Notes: a model not told the origin generated them from the sequence alone. A stretch of DNA of 64,000 bases from Achromobacter sp. UMC46 (GCF_014170335.1 NZ_LZZS01000036.1:297834-361833); one strand, 5' to 3'; positions 54,070 to 63,003 are shown, numbered from the stretch's first letter. A program made the numbers and translations.

Positions 54070-54822
54070 ATGCGCCGATATCCCCTTTCCCTTCTGCCTG
54101 CCTTGCGCGCCCTCGCGGCGCGGGCCGGGGGCATGGCGGCGGTGGCGGCCCTCGTGGCGGGCGCGCTGACGCTGGCGCCAGCCCGCTCTGCCCAGGCCAG
54201 CGAGGTCTACCGTTACAAAGACCCGTACGGTGTCTGGCGCGCCATGAAAGTGCCCACGGGCTACGCCAAGTATTACAAGCGGGCGCAGGCGCGGACGGTG
54301 TGGCGAAGCAACGGCATCAAGGCCTGTCTGGACTGTCCGCCGCAGGCCGGTGACGGGGCGCGGCTGGCCGTGAATACGCCGACCTCCCGGGCCTTGCGCT
54401 GGGGCGACGCCAAGCCATCCACGGCCCACGACGGACTGATCGCCCGTGCGGCGCAGGATTCGGGGGTGGACGGGGCCTTGCTGACCGCGGTGATCGCGAT
54501 CGAATCGGGGTTCCGCAGCGATGCGCGGTCGCCCAAGGGCGCGCTGGGGCTGATGCAGCTGATGCCGGCAACGGCGGCTTCGGTGCTGTCGGTGGACGAT
54601 ATCGAACGCGCGCTGGTGGATCCGGCGACGAACGTGCGGGCAGGGTCGCGCCATCTGCGCCGGCTGCTCGACCAGTACCCGGGCCGTCTGGACCTGGCGC
54701 TGGCCGCCTACAACGCGGGGGAGGGGGCGGTGCGCAAGTACGATGCCGTGCCGCCTTACGCGGAAACCCAAGCTTACGTCAGGGACGTGACCGCCCTGTA
54801 CGAGCGCTACAAGGCGCCCTGA
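54070..54822 (+). CDS. Lytic transglycosylase (Slt-type catalytic domain)
   Basis: 250-aa periplasmic peptidoglycan-cleaving enzyme. A long signal region (to about residue 43) is followed by a DUF4124-like N-terminal part (EVYRYKDPYGVWRAMKVP) and the SLT domain from about 120. Glu145 in AVIAIESGFRSDA is the catalytic acid; GALGLMQLMPATA, LDLALAAYNAGEGAV and PPYAETQAYVRDV complete the family motifs. The size suits a small remodelling enzyme. It converges with hemL. Confidence 0.93.
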   Translation: MRRYPLSLLPALRALAARAGGMAAVAALVAGALTLAPARSAQASEVYRYKDPYGVWRAMKVPTGYAKYYKRAQARTVWRSNGIKACLDCPPQAGDGARLAVNTPTSRALRWGDAKPSTAHDGLIARAAQDSGVDGALLTAVIAIESGFRSDARSPKGALGLMQLMPATAASVLSVDDIERALVDPATNVRAGSRHLRRLLDQYPGRLDLALAAYNAGEGAVRKYDAVPPYAETQAYVRDVTALYERYKAP

Positions 54823-54858
54823 GCCGGCACGGGGCCGGCCGGGCGCCGCTTGCGCGAA

Positions 54859-56145
54859 CTACATCGCGGCGAAGACCTTTTCGGCGATGTCCAGCGTGGA
54901 CGCGATCACGGCGTCGTCGTGCGTGGCCGATACGAAGCCCGCTTCGAACGCGGATGGCGCGAAATGCACGCCGTGGTCCAGCATGGCGTGGAAGAAGCGG
55001 TTGAACGCCGCCGTGTCGCACTGGGAAACTTCCGCGAACGAGGTCGGGACCTGGTCGCTGAAGTAGATGCCGAACATGCCGCCCACGGAATCGGCCGAGA
55101 AGGCCAGGCCGGCGCCGCGCGCGCGTTCTTGCAGGCCCTGGGCCAGCTTCGCGGTCTGGGCGGACAGCTTCTCGTAGAAGCCGGGCGCCGCGATCAGGCG
55201 CAGCGTGGCCAGGCCGGCCGCGACTGCGACCGGGTTGCCCGACAGCGTGCCGGCCTGGTACACGCCGCCCAGCGGGGCGATGTGCTTCATGATTTCGGCG
55301 CTGCCGCCGAAGGCGCCCACCGGCATGCCGCCGCCGATCACCTTGGCCAGCGTGGTGATGTCCGGCTTGACGCCGGTCAGGCCCTGCACGCCCTGGGGGC
55401 CTACGCGGAAACCGGTCATCACTTCGTCGAAAATCAGCAGCGCGCCGTATTGCGTGCAGACGTCGCGCAGGCCTTCCAGGAAGCCTGCCGACGGCTTGAT
55501 CAAGTTCATGTTGCCGGCCACCGGCTCCACGATGATGCAGGCGATGTCGGCGCCATGCTGGGCGAAGGCCTGGCGCACGGCCTCCAGGTTGTTGAATTCC
55601 AGCGTCAGCGTGTGCGAGACGAATTCCGGCGGCACGCCGGCCGAGCTGGGGTTGCCGAAGGTCAGCAGGCCCGAGCCGGCCTTGACCAGCAGGCTGTCCG
55701 AATGGCCGTGGTAGCAGCCTTCGAATTTCACGATCTTGGCGCGGCCGGTGGCGCCGCGCGCCAGGCGGATTGCCGTCATGGTGGCTTCGGTGCCGGAGCT
55801 GACCAGGCGCACCTGTTCCAGCGAAGGCAGGCGCGAAATCAGCACTTCGGCCAGTTCGATCTCGGCTTCGGTGGGGGCGCCGAACGACAGGCCGTTGACG
55901 GCCGCATCCTGCACCGCGCGCACCACTTCCGGGTGCGAGTGGCCCAGGATGGCCGGGCCCCAGGAGCCCACGTAATCGATGTACTGCTTGTCTTCCGCGT
56001 CCCACACGTACGGGCCTTGCGCGCGCTTGATGAACCGCGGCGTGCCGCCGACGGAGCGGAAAGCGCGCACGGGCGAGTTGACGCCGCCGGGGATGCTGCG
56101 GCAGGCGCGTTCGAAAAGCTGTTCGTTACGGGACATGGCGTTCAA
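54859..56145 (-). CDS. hemL: Glutamate-1-semialdehyde 2,1-aminomutase
   Basis: 428-aa PLP enzyme that makes 5-aminolevulinate for haem in the C5 pathway. The PLP Lys is in DITTLAKVIGGGMPVGAFGG, and other motifs are SIPGGVNSPVRAF, FEGCYHGHSDSLLVKAGSG and ALLIFDEVMTGFRV. Length is normal. Its ATG at 56145 overlaps the thiE stop by 4 bp in a thiD-thiE-hemL transcript, a common betaproteobacterial arrangement. Confidence 0.97.
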   Translation of the reverse strand: MNAMSRNEQLFERACRSIPGGVNSPVRAFRSVGGTPRFIKRAQGPYVWDAEDKQYIDYVGSWGPAILGHSHPEVVRAVQDAAVNGLSFGAPTEAEIELAEVLISRLPSLEQVRLVSSGTEATMTAIRLARGATGRAKIVKFEGCYHGHSDSLLVKAGSGLLTFGNPSSAGVPPEFVSHTLTLEFNNLEAVRQAFAQHGADIACIIVEPVAGNMNLIKPSAGFLEGLRDVCTQYGALLIFDEVMTGFRVGPQGVQGLTGVKPDITTLAKVIGGGMPVGAFGGSAEIMKHIAPLGGVYQAGTLSGNPVAVAAGLATLRLIAAPGFYEKLSAQTAKLAQGLQERARGAGLAFSADSVGGMFGIYFSDQVPTSFAEVSQCDTAAFNRFFHAMLDHGVHFAPSAFEAGFVSATHDDAVIASTLDIAEKVFAAM

Positions 56146-56807
56146 GGCTTGCGGTTGGGGTTGACGATAAAGGGCGCGGAGCAGGCCGAGGCGGCGGCCC
56201 GGATGCTGGGCGCTTCGAAAAGTCCGGTGATGACGGCGATGGCGTCGGCGCCTGCCTGAGCCACCAGCAGCGCGTTGTCGGGCGTGATGCCGCCGATGGC
56301 GACCACCGCGGGCCGGGGGGCGTCGCAGTCTTCGACCAGGCGGCGGGCTTCGGTCAGCACCGACAGGGGCGCCCGCACGGTGTCGGGCTTGACGGTCGAG
56401 GCGAACATCGCGCCGAAGGCGATGTAGTCGGCGCCGGCGTCCAGCAGTTCGCGGGCGCGGGCCAGGTCGTCGTAGCTGGAGCCACCCAGGATCAGGTCGG
56501 GGCCCGCTTCGGCGCGGATGCGCGCCAGGCTTTCGTCCTCGCGGCCCACGTGCGCGCCGTCGGCGCCCACGTCCAGCGCCAGGCGCCAGTCGTCATTGAT
56601 CAGGAACACGACGCCCAGCTCGCGGCACAGCGGGGCCAGCGCACGGGCCTGTTCGGCGCGGACGGCGTCGGGCACGTTCTTGCGGCGCAGCTGCAGCGAC
56701 CGCATGCCGCCGTCGGCGGCTTTGCGCACGGCCTGCAGCAGGCGGTCGGTATCGTCCCATTCAGGGGTGACGCCATACAGGCCGGCGGGAAAGCGCAGCG
56801 GTTTCAT
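56142..56807 (-). CDS. thiE: Thiamine-phosphate synthase
   Basis: 221-aa TIM-barrel enzyme joining the pyrimidine and thiazole halves of thiamine. Motifs are GMRSLQLRRKNVP, VVFLINDDWRLALDVGADGAHVGREDE, ILGGSSYDDLARARELLDAGADYIAFGAMFASTVKP and PAVVAIGGITPDNALLVAQAGADAIAVITGLFEA. The start at 56807 overlaps the thiD stop by 4 bp. The longer in-frame region upstream is inside thiD. Unlike the fused domain at 17337, all expected residues look present. Confidence 0.95.
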   Translation of the reverse strand: MKPLRFPAGLYGVTPEWDDTDRLLQAVRKAADGGMRSLQLRRKNVPDAVRAEQARALAPLCRELGVVFLINDDWRLALDVGADGAHVGREDESLARIRAEAGPDLILGGSSYDDLARARELLDAGADYIAFGAMFASTVKPDTVRAPLSVLTEARRLVEDCDAPRPAVVAIGGITPDNALLVAQAGADAIAVITGLFEAPSIRAAASACSAPFIVNPNRKP

Positions 56808-57613
56808 TGCGGTTGGATCCGGTTGGGGATGCGCCGGCCCATGCCCGGCAGGAAGCTGGCGGCCACCGAGGCGTCGGCGTGCGCCAGGCCCTGGCGCACG
56901 GCTTCGGGCATTTCCAGCCCGCGCGCCAACATGGCGGTGATGGCGGTGGCGGCCAGGCCGCCGGCGTCGCCGTTGCGGTCGGGCGGCGCCTGCCACGGCC
57001 AGGTGTGCGTCTGGCCGCTGGGGCCCAGCAGCACGTTGGCGTAATGGCCGGGCCGCTGCGGGCTGCCCAGCACCAGCACCCATGCGGCGCCGGCCGCCAC
57101 CAGGGCGTGCATCGGGCTCGGTGCGTCCCCGATATCGATGTCGCCGTCGGCGTGCCACTGCGCCAGGCGCAGGTGCTCGATGACCAGCAGATCGGTCTGC
57201 GGCAGCACCAGTTCCAGCGTGGCGGCCAGCAGGTCGTCGGCGTCGTCCTCGTCGGCGGCGTCCGCCGGCAGGGGCGCGCGCTGGCCCAGGTGCAGCACCA
57301 GCGGAACCTGGTTGTAGTCGGCGGCGACCTGGGCGGCCACGCTTGCCGTTTCAGCGGTGTATAGTCCGCCCACCTTGATGGCCTGCACGGACATGTCTTC
57401 CAGCAGGCAGCGGGCCTGATCGTCCAGCAAGTCGGGCGAAACAGGATGGATTTCTTCGATGCCGGCAGTGTCCTGCACGGTCAGCGCGGTGACGGCCGCC
57501 AGGCCGTGACAGCCCAGACGGGCGCAGGTGACGGCGTCCGCGGGCAAGCCGTCGGATCCCGAGGGATCGAGCGGGCCGAAGACCAAAACGAGAGGGGGAG
57601 TTACGGGGGCCAC
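56804..57613 (-). CDS. thiD: Hydroxymethylpyrimidine/phosphomethylpyrimidine kinase
   Basis: About 269-aa ribokinase-fold kinase of thiamine synthesis. Motifs are LVFGPLDPSGSDGLPADAVTCARLGCHGLAAVTALTVQDT, SVQAIKVGGLYTAE and the late DAGGLAATAITAML. The opening FGPLDPSGSDG departs from the usual AGSDSGGGAGIQAD, so substrate binding may differ. The start is uncertain: GTG 57613 fits the family N-terminus, while an ATG at 57700 would add a non-family tail. Neither has a clear ribosome-binding site. No TPP riboswitch is seen upstream. Confidence 0.85.
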   Translation of the reverse strand: MAPVTPPLVLVFGPLDPSGSDGLPADAVTCARLGCHGLAAVTALTVQDTAGIEEIHPVSPDLLDDQARCLLEDMSVQAIKVGGLYTAETASVAAQVAADYNQVPLVLHLGQRAPLPADAADEDDADDLLAATLELVLPQTDLLVIEHLRLAQWHADGDIDIGDAPSPMHALVAAGAAWVLVLGSPQRPGHYANVLLGPSGQTHTWPWQAPPDRNGDAGGLAATAITAMLARGLEMPEAVRQGLAHADASVAASFLPGMGRRIPNRIQPQ

Positions 57614-57769
57614 GTGGACAGCGCTTGAGTGAGGGTACCCGGACTCAATTTGAGGTGAATCAGGGGAACCCCTATTGGGTTTCGGTAAGATTGTCCCCAT
57701 TCTAATGGAAGCCCCCCACCTTTGCCCCGCCACGGGGACCAAGGCCGGGATTTGATGTAAGAGAGAACT

Positions 57770-57934
57770 ATGCGTACTTGGATGTGTCTGATTTGTGGCT
57801 GGGTCTACGACGAAGAGGCCGGCCTGCCCGACGAGGGCATTGCTCCCGGCACCCGCTGGGAAGACGTGCCGCCGAACTGGGTCTGTCCTGAATGCGGCGC
57901 CCGCAAAGAGGACTTTGAATTGATGGAAATCTGA
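57770..57934 (+). CDS. Rubredoxin
   Basis: 54-aa iron protein for single-electron transfer. The four iron ligands are in MCLICGWVYDEEAG and NWVCPECGARKEDFE, with the usual spacing and the DEGIAPGTRWEDVP middle. GAGAGA precedes the ATG at 57770. It is divergent from thiD. Rubredoxins can donate electrons to alkane or other oxygenases, but no such partner is adjacent. A GATGGGG/CCCCATC hairpin follows at about 57972-57990. Confidence 0.96.
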   Translation: MRTWMCLICGWVYDEEAGLPDEGIAPGTRWEDVPPNWVCPECGARKEDFELMEI

Positions 57935-58091
57935 ACCCGATCCGCTGACCTATTCCGCCAGGGCTCGTAAGATGGGGCAAGCCCCCATCCCTCGTAACCG
58001 CAGGACGGTCTGCCGCCAGGCAAGCAGGGCCGCCGCGCAGTAGCGCGCGCCCCGTCCTCGGTTCTTTCAGACTACCCATGAAGGGGTTGCC

Positions 58092-58679
58092 ATGACGGAA
58101 AAACACCACGAAGCCGCCGCGACGCAGGCGGCCAACTTTGCCAACCAGTTCCTGATCGCCATGCCGGGCATGGTCGAGGGCAGCCTGGCCGGCTCTGTCA
58201 TCTACGTATGCGAACACACCGAGCGCGGCGCGCTGGGCCTGGTCATCAACCGGCCCACCGACCTGACGCTGGGCACCCTGTTCGAGCGCATTGAACTGAC
58301 GCTTGAAATCGGCCCCGTCAAGGACACGCTGGTTTTCTTCGGCGGCCCGGTGCAGACCGACCGCGGCTTCGTGCTGCACGCGCCCGCGGGCGACTACAGT
58401 TCCAGCATCAAGATGGGCGCGATGGCGCTGACGACTTCCCGCGACGTGCTGCAGGCCGTGGCCGACGGCAACGGGCCTGCCCGGATGCTGGTCACGCTGG
58501 GGTACGCCGGCTGGGGCGCCGGGCAGCTGGAAAGCGAAATGGGCCAGAACGCCTGGCTCAGCGTCGGCGCCGATGACCACATCATCTTCGATGTGCCTCC
58601 CGAAGGCCGCTACCCGGCCGCGTTGAAGCTGCTGGGCATCGATCCGGTCATGCTGGCGGGCGGCGCGGGCCATGCCTGA
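58092..58679 (+). CDS. YqgE/AlgH family protein
   Basis: 195-aa cytoplasmic protein of the YqgE/AlgH family, almost always found beside ruvX. Motifs are NQFLIAMPGMVEGSLAGSVIYVCEHTERGALGLVINRP, FFGGPVQTDRGFVLH and LGYAGWGAGQLESEMGQNAWL. Its molecular role is not settled. It overlaps ruvX by 8 bp. Confidence 0.95.
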   Translation: MTEKHHEAAATQAANFANQFLIAMPGMVEGSLAGSVIYVCEHTERGALGLVINRPTDLTLGTLFERIELTLEIGPVKDTLVFFGGPVQTDRGFVLHAPAGDYSSSIKMGAMALTTSRDVLQAVADGNGPARMLVTLGYAGWGAGQLESEMGQNAWLSVGADDHIIFDVPPEGRYPAALKLLGIDPVMLAGGAGHA

Positions 58680-59073
58680 AGAGACCCTGCTTGGCTTTGA
58701 CTTCGGCGAAAAGAAGATCGGCGTCGCCATCGGCAACACGCTGACGCGCCAGGCGCGTCCGCTGGAAATCATTTTCAGTGAAATCCGCGACGCGCGTTTC
58801 GGCCGCATCGCGGCGCTGTTGCAGGAATGGCAGCCGCACCGCGTGGTCGTGGGGCTGGCGCTGGACGCCGACGGCGGCGAACAGCCCGCCACGGCGCGTT
58901 GCCGGCGATTCGCCAACCAGTTGCACGGCCGCTTCGGCATCGCCGTCGAACTGGTCGACGAACGCGGCTCCAGCATGGAGGCCCAGCGCCTGCTGGGCAC
59001 GCATGCGGCCGACGACGCAATGGCCGCGGCTGTTATCCTGCAACGATACCTCGACACCCTGCCTGCGTCCTGA
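58672..59073 (+). CDS. ruvX: RuvX/YqgF Holliday-junction resolvase-like nuclease
   Basis: 133-aa RNase H-fold protein, linked to pre-16S rRNA 5' processing and recombination. Acidic active-site residues are in LLGFDFGEKKIGVAIGN, VELVDERGSSMEAQRLL and HAADDAMAAAVILQRYL. Length is normal. The next gene begins 21 bp later; the pyrR gene that often stands here in betaproteobacteria is absent. Confidence 0.95.
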   Translation: MPEETLLGFDFGEKKIGVAIGNTLTRQARPLEIIFSEIRDARFGRIAALLQEWQPHRVVVGLALDADGGEQPATARCRRFANQLHGRFGIAVELVDERGSSMEAQRLLGTHAADDAMAAAVILQRYLDTLPAS

Positions 59074-59094
59074 AGCACGGGGCCCGGCCTGCCT

Positions 59095-60018
59095 ATGCTC
59101 AATCCGCAACTTGATCGCCGCGGCGAACTCATTCATCTGCTGACAACGGAAGGGTTGCCGCGGCGCCATGTCGAGCGCCTGCTCGACGCGGCCCGCGCGC
59201 TGGCCGCCGGCGACGCGCCCGCCGTCGCGCCCCGCCCCGTTTTCCTTTTCCTGCCTGACGACCCCGCCGGCCGCGACGCCTACGCCGACGCCGCCACGCG
59301 CCTGTCCCTGCTGCCCGTCGCGCTCGATGCGCAAGACGCCGATGCCCACGCGGGCGACGCGCTGGCCCAGACCGCGGCCGGCCTGGCGCCCGGCGTGCTG
59401 GTGCTGCGCCATGCGGCAAGCGGTGCGGCCCATTGCGCGGCCGCGCACGCCGCGCCGGGCTTGCACGTCGTCAATGCCGGCGATGGCGGGCATGCGGACC
59501 CGCTACCCGCGCTGGCGCTGGTGCAGGCGATGCGCGACATCAAGCAAGACCTGACCAATCTGGCCGTGACGCTGGTGGGCGATATCCGCCATTCGCCGGT
59601 GGCGCGCTCGGTTATCCACGCCATGACGACGCTTGGCGTGCCCGAAGTGCGCGCCGTCGCGCCGCGCACGCTCATGCCGGACAGCCTGCCGCAGCTGGGC
59701 GTGCGCGCGTGCGCCACGCTGCAGGAAGGCTTGCAGGATGCCGATGTGGTCATCGTGCTGCCCCTGGACGTCGAACGGATCAGCGGCGCGCTGCTGCCGT
59801 CCGCCCGGGAATACGCGCAGGCCTATGGCCTGACGTCCGCCGCGCTGGCCGCCGCCAAGCCCGACGTGCTGCTGCTGCCCGCCGGCGCGTTGACGCCGGG
59901 CGTGGAAGTGGATGGCGACGTGGCCGCCAGCCTGCCTCCCGTCGAGGCGCAATTGGCCGGCCTGCTTCAACCGTTGCGCCTGGCCGTCCTCCACGTGCTG
60001 GCAGGAGACGCCCCATGA
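59095..60018 (+). CDS. pyrB: Aspartate carbamoyltransferase-like protein lacking catalytic motifs
   Basis: 307-aa protein with the ATCase fold but without its active site. Family-like parts are HLLTTEGLPRRHVERLLDAA, LVLRHAASGAAH, HVVNAGDGGHADP and GDIRHSPVARSVIHAMTTLGVPEVRAVAPRTL. The carbamoyl-phosphate loop STRTR is replaced by DDPAGR (in FLFLPDDPAGRDAYADAATRL), the Lys loop SKGE by HAGD, HPTQ by ADPLP, and HPGPMNRG by LPAGALTPG. The frame is uninterrupted, so this is a pseudoenzyme rather than a broken gene. It overlaps the pyrC-like gene by 4 bp and may be a regulatory or structural partner. The true PyrB must be elsewhere. Confidence 0.8.
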   Translation: MLNPQLDRRGELIHLLTTEGLPRRHVERLLDAARALAAGDAPAVAPRPVFLFLPDDPAGRDAYADAATRLSLLPVALDAQDADAHAGDALAQTAAGLAPGVLVLRHAASGAAHCAAAHAAPGLHVVNAGDGGHADPLPALALVQAMRDIKQDLTNLAVTLVGDIRHSPVARSVIHAMTTLGVPEVRAVAPRTLMPDSLPQLGVRACATLQEGLQDADVVIVLPLDVERISGALLPSAREYAQAYGLTSAALAAAKPDVLLLPAGALTPGVEVDGDVAASLPPVEAQLAGLLQPLRLAVLHVLAGDAP

Positions 60019-61325
60019 GGCTGCATATCGCCAACGGCCGGCTGATCGACCCCGCGAACGGGGTGGACGGGCGGCATGACATCTATACGGCCGATGGCCG
60101 CGTGGTGGCCGTGGGCACGGCGCCGGACGGCTTCCAGGCCGACCGCGTGCTGGATGCCGCCGGCCTGGCCGTGCTGCCGGGGCTGGTCGATCTGTCCGCC
60201 CGGGTGTTGCAGCCCGCGGGGGCCGGCGGGGTGGCGGCGGGATCCGCCTTCGCGCCCGCCGAGTTGCGTGCGGCGCTCGCCGGCGGCGTGACCCGGCTGG
60301 TGCTGCCGCCCGAACCCGACGCCACGCTGGACGAGCCGGGCAAAGTCGACGCCCTGATGCGCCAGGCCGACCCCGGCCACGCCCGCGTCCATCCGCTGGG
60401 CGCGATGACCGTGGGGCTGGCCGGCGAGACGCTGGCGGAAATGGGCCTGCTGACCCAGGCAGGCTGCATCGCGTTTGCCCAGGGCGATCACGGCATTGCC
60501 GACACGCGGGTGCTATGGGGCGCGATGCGCTACGCCAGCGGGCAGGGCCACGCCTTGTGGCTGCGTCCGCAAGATCCGTGGCTGGCGCGCGGCGGGGTCG
60601 CCGCCAGCGGCGCCTACGCCGAACGCCTGGGGCTGGAGGGCCTGCCGCCCCAAGCGGAAACGGTGGCGCTGCAAACGATTTTCGAACTTCAGCGCGCAAC
60701 TGGCGCCCGCGTGCATCTGACCCGCCTGTCAACGGCGGCGGGGCTGGAACTGCTGCGCGCGGCCAAACGGGAAGGGCTGCCGGTGACGGCCGACGTGTCG
60801 GCCCACAACCTGCATCTGACCGACGTCGACATCGGTTTTTTCGATACGAATTTCCATCTGTCGCCGCCGTTGCGCGGCCAGCGCGACCGCGACGCCCTTC
60901 ACGCGGCGCTGGCCGAGGGGCTGGTCGACGCCTTGTGCTCAGACCACACGCCGGTTGATGGCCGGGGCAAGGCGGTGCCGTTCCCGGTGTCGGCGCCCGG
61001 CGCGACGGCGCTGGAATTGCTGCTGTCGCTGACGCTGAAATGGGTGCGCGACCGCCGCCTGCCGCTGATCGACGCGTTGGCCCGGGTGACGTCGGGCCCG
61101 GGCGCCGTGCTCGGCCGGATGGCGCCGGGCGCCGCGCAGGCGGGCCAGTTGGGCGTGGGCGCGCCGGCGGACGTGTGCGTGGCCGACCTGGACGCCGAAT
61201 GGCTGGTGATGCCGGCCGCGCTGCAAAGCCGCAGCGCCCGCACCCCGTTCGCGGGTATGATGCTGCCCGGTCGGGTACGTGCCACCGTGGTCGGTGGCCG
61301 GCTGGCCTGGGAGACTTCGGTTTGA
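60015..61325 (+). CDS. pyrC: Dihydroorotase-like protein without metal ligands (PyrC')
   Basis: 436-aa amidohydrolase-fold protein. In active dihydroorotase the strand after PGLVDL carries HxH; here it is Ser61-Ala-Arg63 (PGLVDLSARVLQPAG), so zinc binding is lost. Retained marks are DALCSDHTPVDGRGK, PFAGMMLPGRVRATVVGGRLAWE and the overall length. Inactive PyrC' subunits that scaffold ATCase are established in Pseudomonas and relatives. The partner encoded just upstream is itself degenerate, which makes the pair unusual. Confidence 0.88.
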   Translation: MRLHIANGRLIDPANGVDGRHDIYTADGRVVAVGTAPDGFQADRVLDAAGLAVLPGLVDLSARVLQPAGAGGVAAGSAFAPAELRAALAGGVTRLVLPPEPDATLDEPGKVDALMRQADPGHARVHPLGAMTVGLAGETLAEMGLLTQAGCIAFAQGDHGIADTRVLWGAMRYASGQGHALWLRPQDPWLARGGVAASGAYAERLGLEGLPPQAETVALQTIFELQRATGARVHLTRLSTAAGLELLRAAKREGLPVTADVSAHNLHLTDVDIGFFDTNFHLSPPLRGQRDRDALHAALAEGLVDALCSDHTPVDGRGKAVPFPVSAPGATALELLLSLTLKWVRDRRLPLIDALARVTSGPGAVLGRMAPGAAQAGQLGVGAPADVCVADLDAEWLVMPAALQSRSARTPFAGMMLPGRVRATVVGGRLAWETSV

Positions 61326-62065
61326 AGCTGCTGCGCTTTGTCCTACGGCTGGCACTGGTGCTGCCCTTGATCGTTTTCGGCCTGTTTTGCGTAGGAGCGG
61401 TCTATCCCTTCCTTAGGCCAACCTCCCGTGCGTGGTTGAACCGCACCTGGTCCCGGGCGTTGATGGCGGCCTGTGGGTTGCGGGTCGTCTTCAAGGGCGA
61501 GCCACGCTTGGCGGGCCCGGTGCTGCTGGTGGCGAACCACGTTTCCTGGATCGATATCTTCGTGCTGAATTCCGCGCGGGCGACGTCGTTCGTGGCCAAG
61601 AGCGAGATCCGCAGCTGGCCGGTGATCGGCTGGCTGGTGGCGGGGGCGGGCACGCTGTTCATCGAACGCGGGCAACGTCACGCGGTGCACGCGATGGGTG
61701 AGTCGATGCAGGCCCGCTTCAAGCTGGGCGACGCGGTCGGCCTGTTCCCGGAAGGCACGACAAGCGAAGGCTTCGATCTTCTTCCTTTCCACGCAAGCCT
61801 GTTCGAGCCGGCGCGCTCGGCGGCAGTGGAAATCCAACCAGTGGCGTTGCGGTTTTTGCGTGACGGCAAGCGGGACGGGTTCGCGGCGTTTGTCGGGGAA
61901 GAGAGCCTGGTGGCGAATCTGTGGCGGGTGATGGGGACGACGGGGCTGTCTGTCGAGGTGGTGTTTTTGCCTGTGTTGGCGGCGAGACATGCGGACGGGA
62001 GTTTGCCGACTCGGCTGGAGTTGTCGCATCAGGCTCGGGATGCGATTCTTGGGGTGCTTACTTAA
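61322..62065 (+). CDS. 1-acyl-sn-glycerol-3-phosphate acyltransferase family protein (PlsC-like)
   Basis: 247-aa inner-membrane acyltransferase of phospholipid synthesis or lipid remodelling. The first 30 residues are a membrane anchor (LALVLPLIVFGLFCVGAVYPFL). The catalytic H-x4-D motif is NHVSWID (His73, Asp78), followed by LFIERGQRHAV and FPEGTTSEG. A TTG start at 61322 overlaps the pyrC' stop (TTGA), giving a translationally coupled set. Codon use becomes less GC-rich in the last 60 codons. Confidence 0.9.
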   Translation: MKLLRFVLRLALVLPLIVFGLFCVGAVYPFLRPTSRAWLNRTWSRALMAACGLRVVFKGEPRLAGPVLLVANHVSWIDIFVLNSARATSFVAKSEIRSWPVIGWLVAGAGTLFIERGQRHAVHAMGESMQARFKLGDAVGLFPEGTTSEGFDLLPFHASLFEPARSAAVEIQPVALRFLRDGKRDGFAAFVGEESLVANLWRVMGTTGLSVEVVFLPVLAARHADGSLPTRLELSHQARDAILGVLT

Positions 62066-62160
62066 GTGGTTCTTTAGGGCTACTTATGTGATTTTTGTTG
62101 GGCGTGTCTTAGGTTTTCTTGGGACTTGCTTTAGATCTTCGTGGGACTTGCCCTAGATCT

Positions 62161-62685
62161 TCGTGGGACGCTCGTCGCCGGGGTCGGGTGGGTGGCGCGC
62201 GCCCACGATTGCGGTCCGGAGCGTTCGCTCCGGACTGCCCCTTCGTCATCTTCGTTGCGGCCTACGGCCGCTGCCTTCAGATTCCCTCGGGCGCATCAAG
62301 GTTGCGCGCCACCCACCCGACCCCGGCGACGAGCTGCGCCATCTTGGTTCGCGCGCTGCTAGAGCGCCGTTTACTGACGAGATTTGCGGGGCCCGCCTCA
62401 TGCGTCCGCGCGGGCGGACGCATTCTGCATACGCGTTGTTGATGCGTCGGGGCGATGGTCGCTTGCGCGCTGGTGGTGAGTGGTTTTCTTTTGGTCCCCG
62501 CAGTCAGTGGGGGAGGTGGAGCGACGGGTGGCGCGCGGCGCATAGCTGCTTGCTTTTTCGCACCTGTACGCGCGCCACCCGTCTAAAAGGGAGGGCGGTG
62601 ACGGGATCCGGCGATGTCGCTCTTCTGACGGTTTGATCGTCGATCGCGAATGGGTCTTCAACCATGCATTGACCGTCAATCGTAG
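62161..62685 (+). repeat. Dispersed structured repeat, copy 2 (uninterrupted)
   Basis: A 525-bp element matching 36930-36446 plus 35056-35015 in inverted orientation. Perfect 30-bp inverted repeats (62171-62200 and 62304-62333) bracket a 22-bp palindrome (GTCCGGAGCG-TT-CGCTCCGGAC) and a GCGGC-CTACG-GCCGC hairpin. A further hairpin is at 62400-62423. This copy shows what the IS256-interrupted copy looked like before insertion. Short open frames here have no recognisable product. 62066-62160 shows nothing. Confidence 0.8.
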
Positions 62686-62858
62686 GATGGGTGGAGCGCG
62701 GCAAATCCGGTGTAAGAACGGCAACGCCGATCGCGCGCAACCCATCATGGTGGCAGGCATCGATGATGGGCTATGCGCGCAATGGCGGAATGCGCGATGG
62801 GTTGCGTGCGGCATACGTCCGTGTACTTGGGCCAACCGGAACGCACTCCACCCATCCT
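62684..62858. repeat. Intergenic element with GGATGGGTGGAG inverted ends
   Basis: AGGATGGGTGGAGCGCG (62684-62700) and CGCACTCCACCCATCCT (62842-62858) are near-perfect inverted ends. Inside, GCGCAACCCATC and GATGGGTTGCGT form a second inverted pair. Sequences of the type GGATGGGTGGAGCGC...AACCCATC are widespread intergenic repeats in Proteobacteria. 62859-63003 shows nothing recognisable. Confidence 0.6.
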
Positions 62859-63003
62859 TGTATGTTTTTATAGCACTTACCGATCTCACGTCGGGGGTGC
62901 TGGGGACCGGGACGCACCCATCCATCAGCCGTCAGTAGCGGACTGACGTTGGTAGATATCCCACCCCGCCCAAATACGTCGATTAAGAATCTAGCGGCCG
63001 TGA

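Noticed and set aside
57614..57769. Possible TPP riboswitch before thiD-thiE-hemL
   Set aside because: No recognisable THI-box elements were found in the leader; only a short AGGGG-CCCCT palindrome is present.
59095..60018. pyrB-like gene considered as a frameshifted or decayed pseudogene
   Set aside because: The frame is uninterrupted, starts and stops align with the neighbours, and substitutions are spread over motifs while other segments stay conserved.
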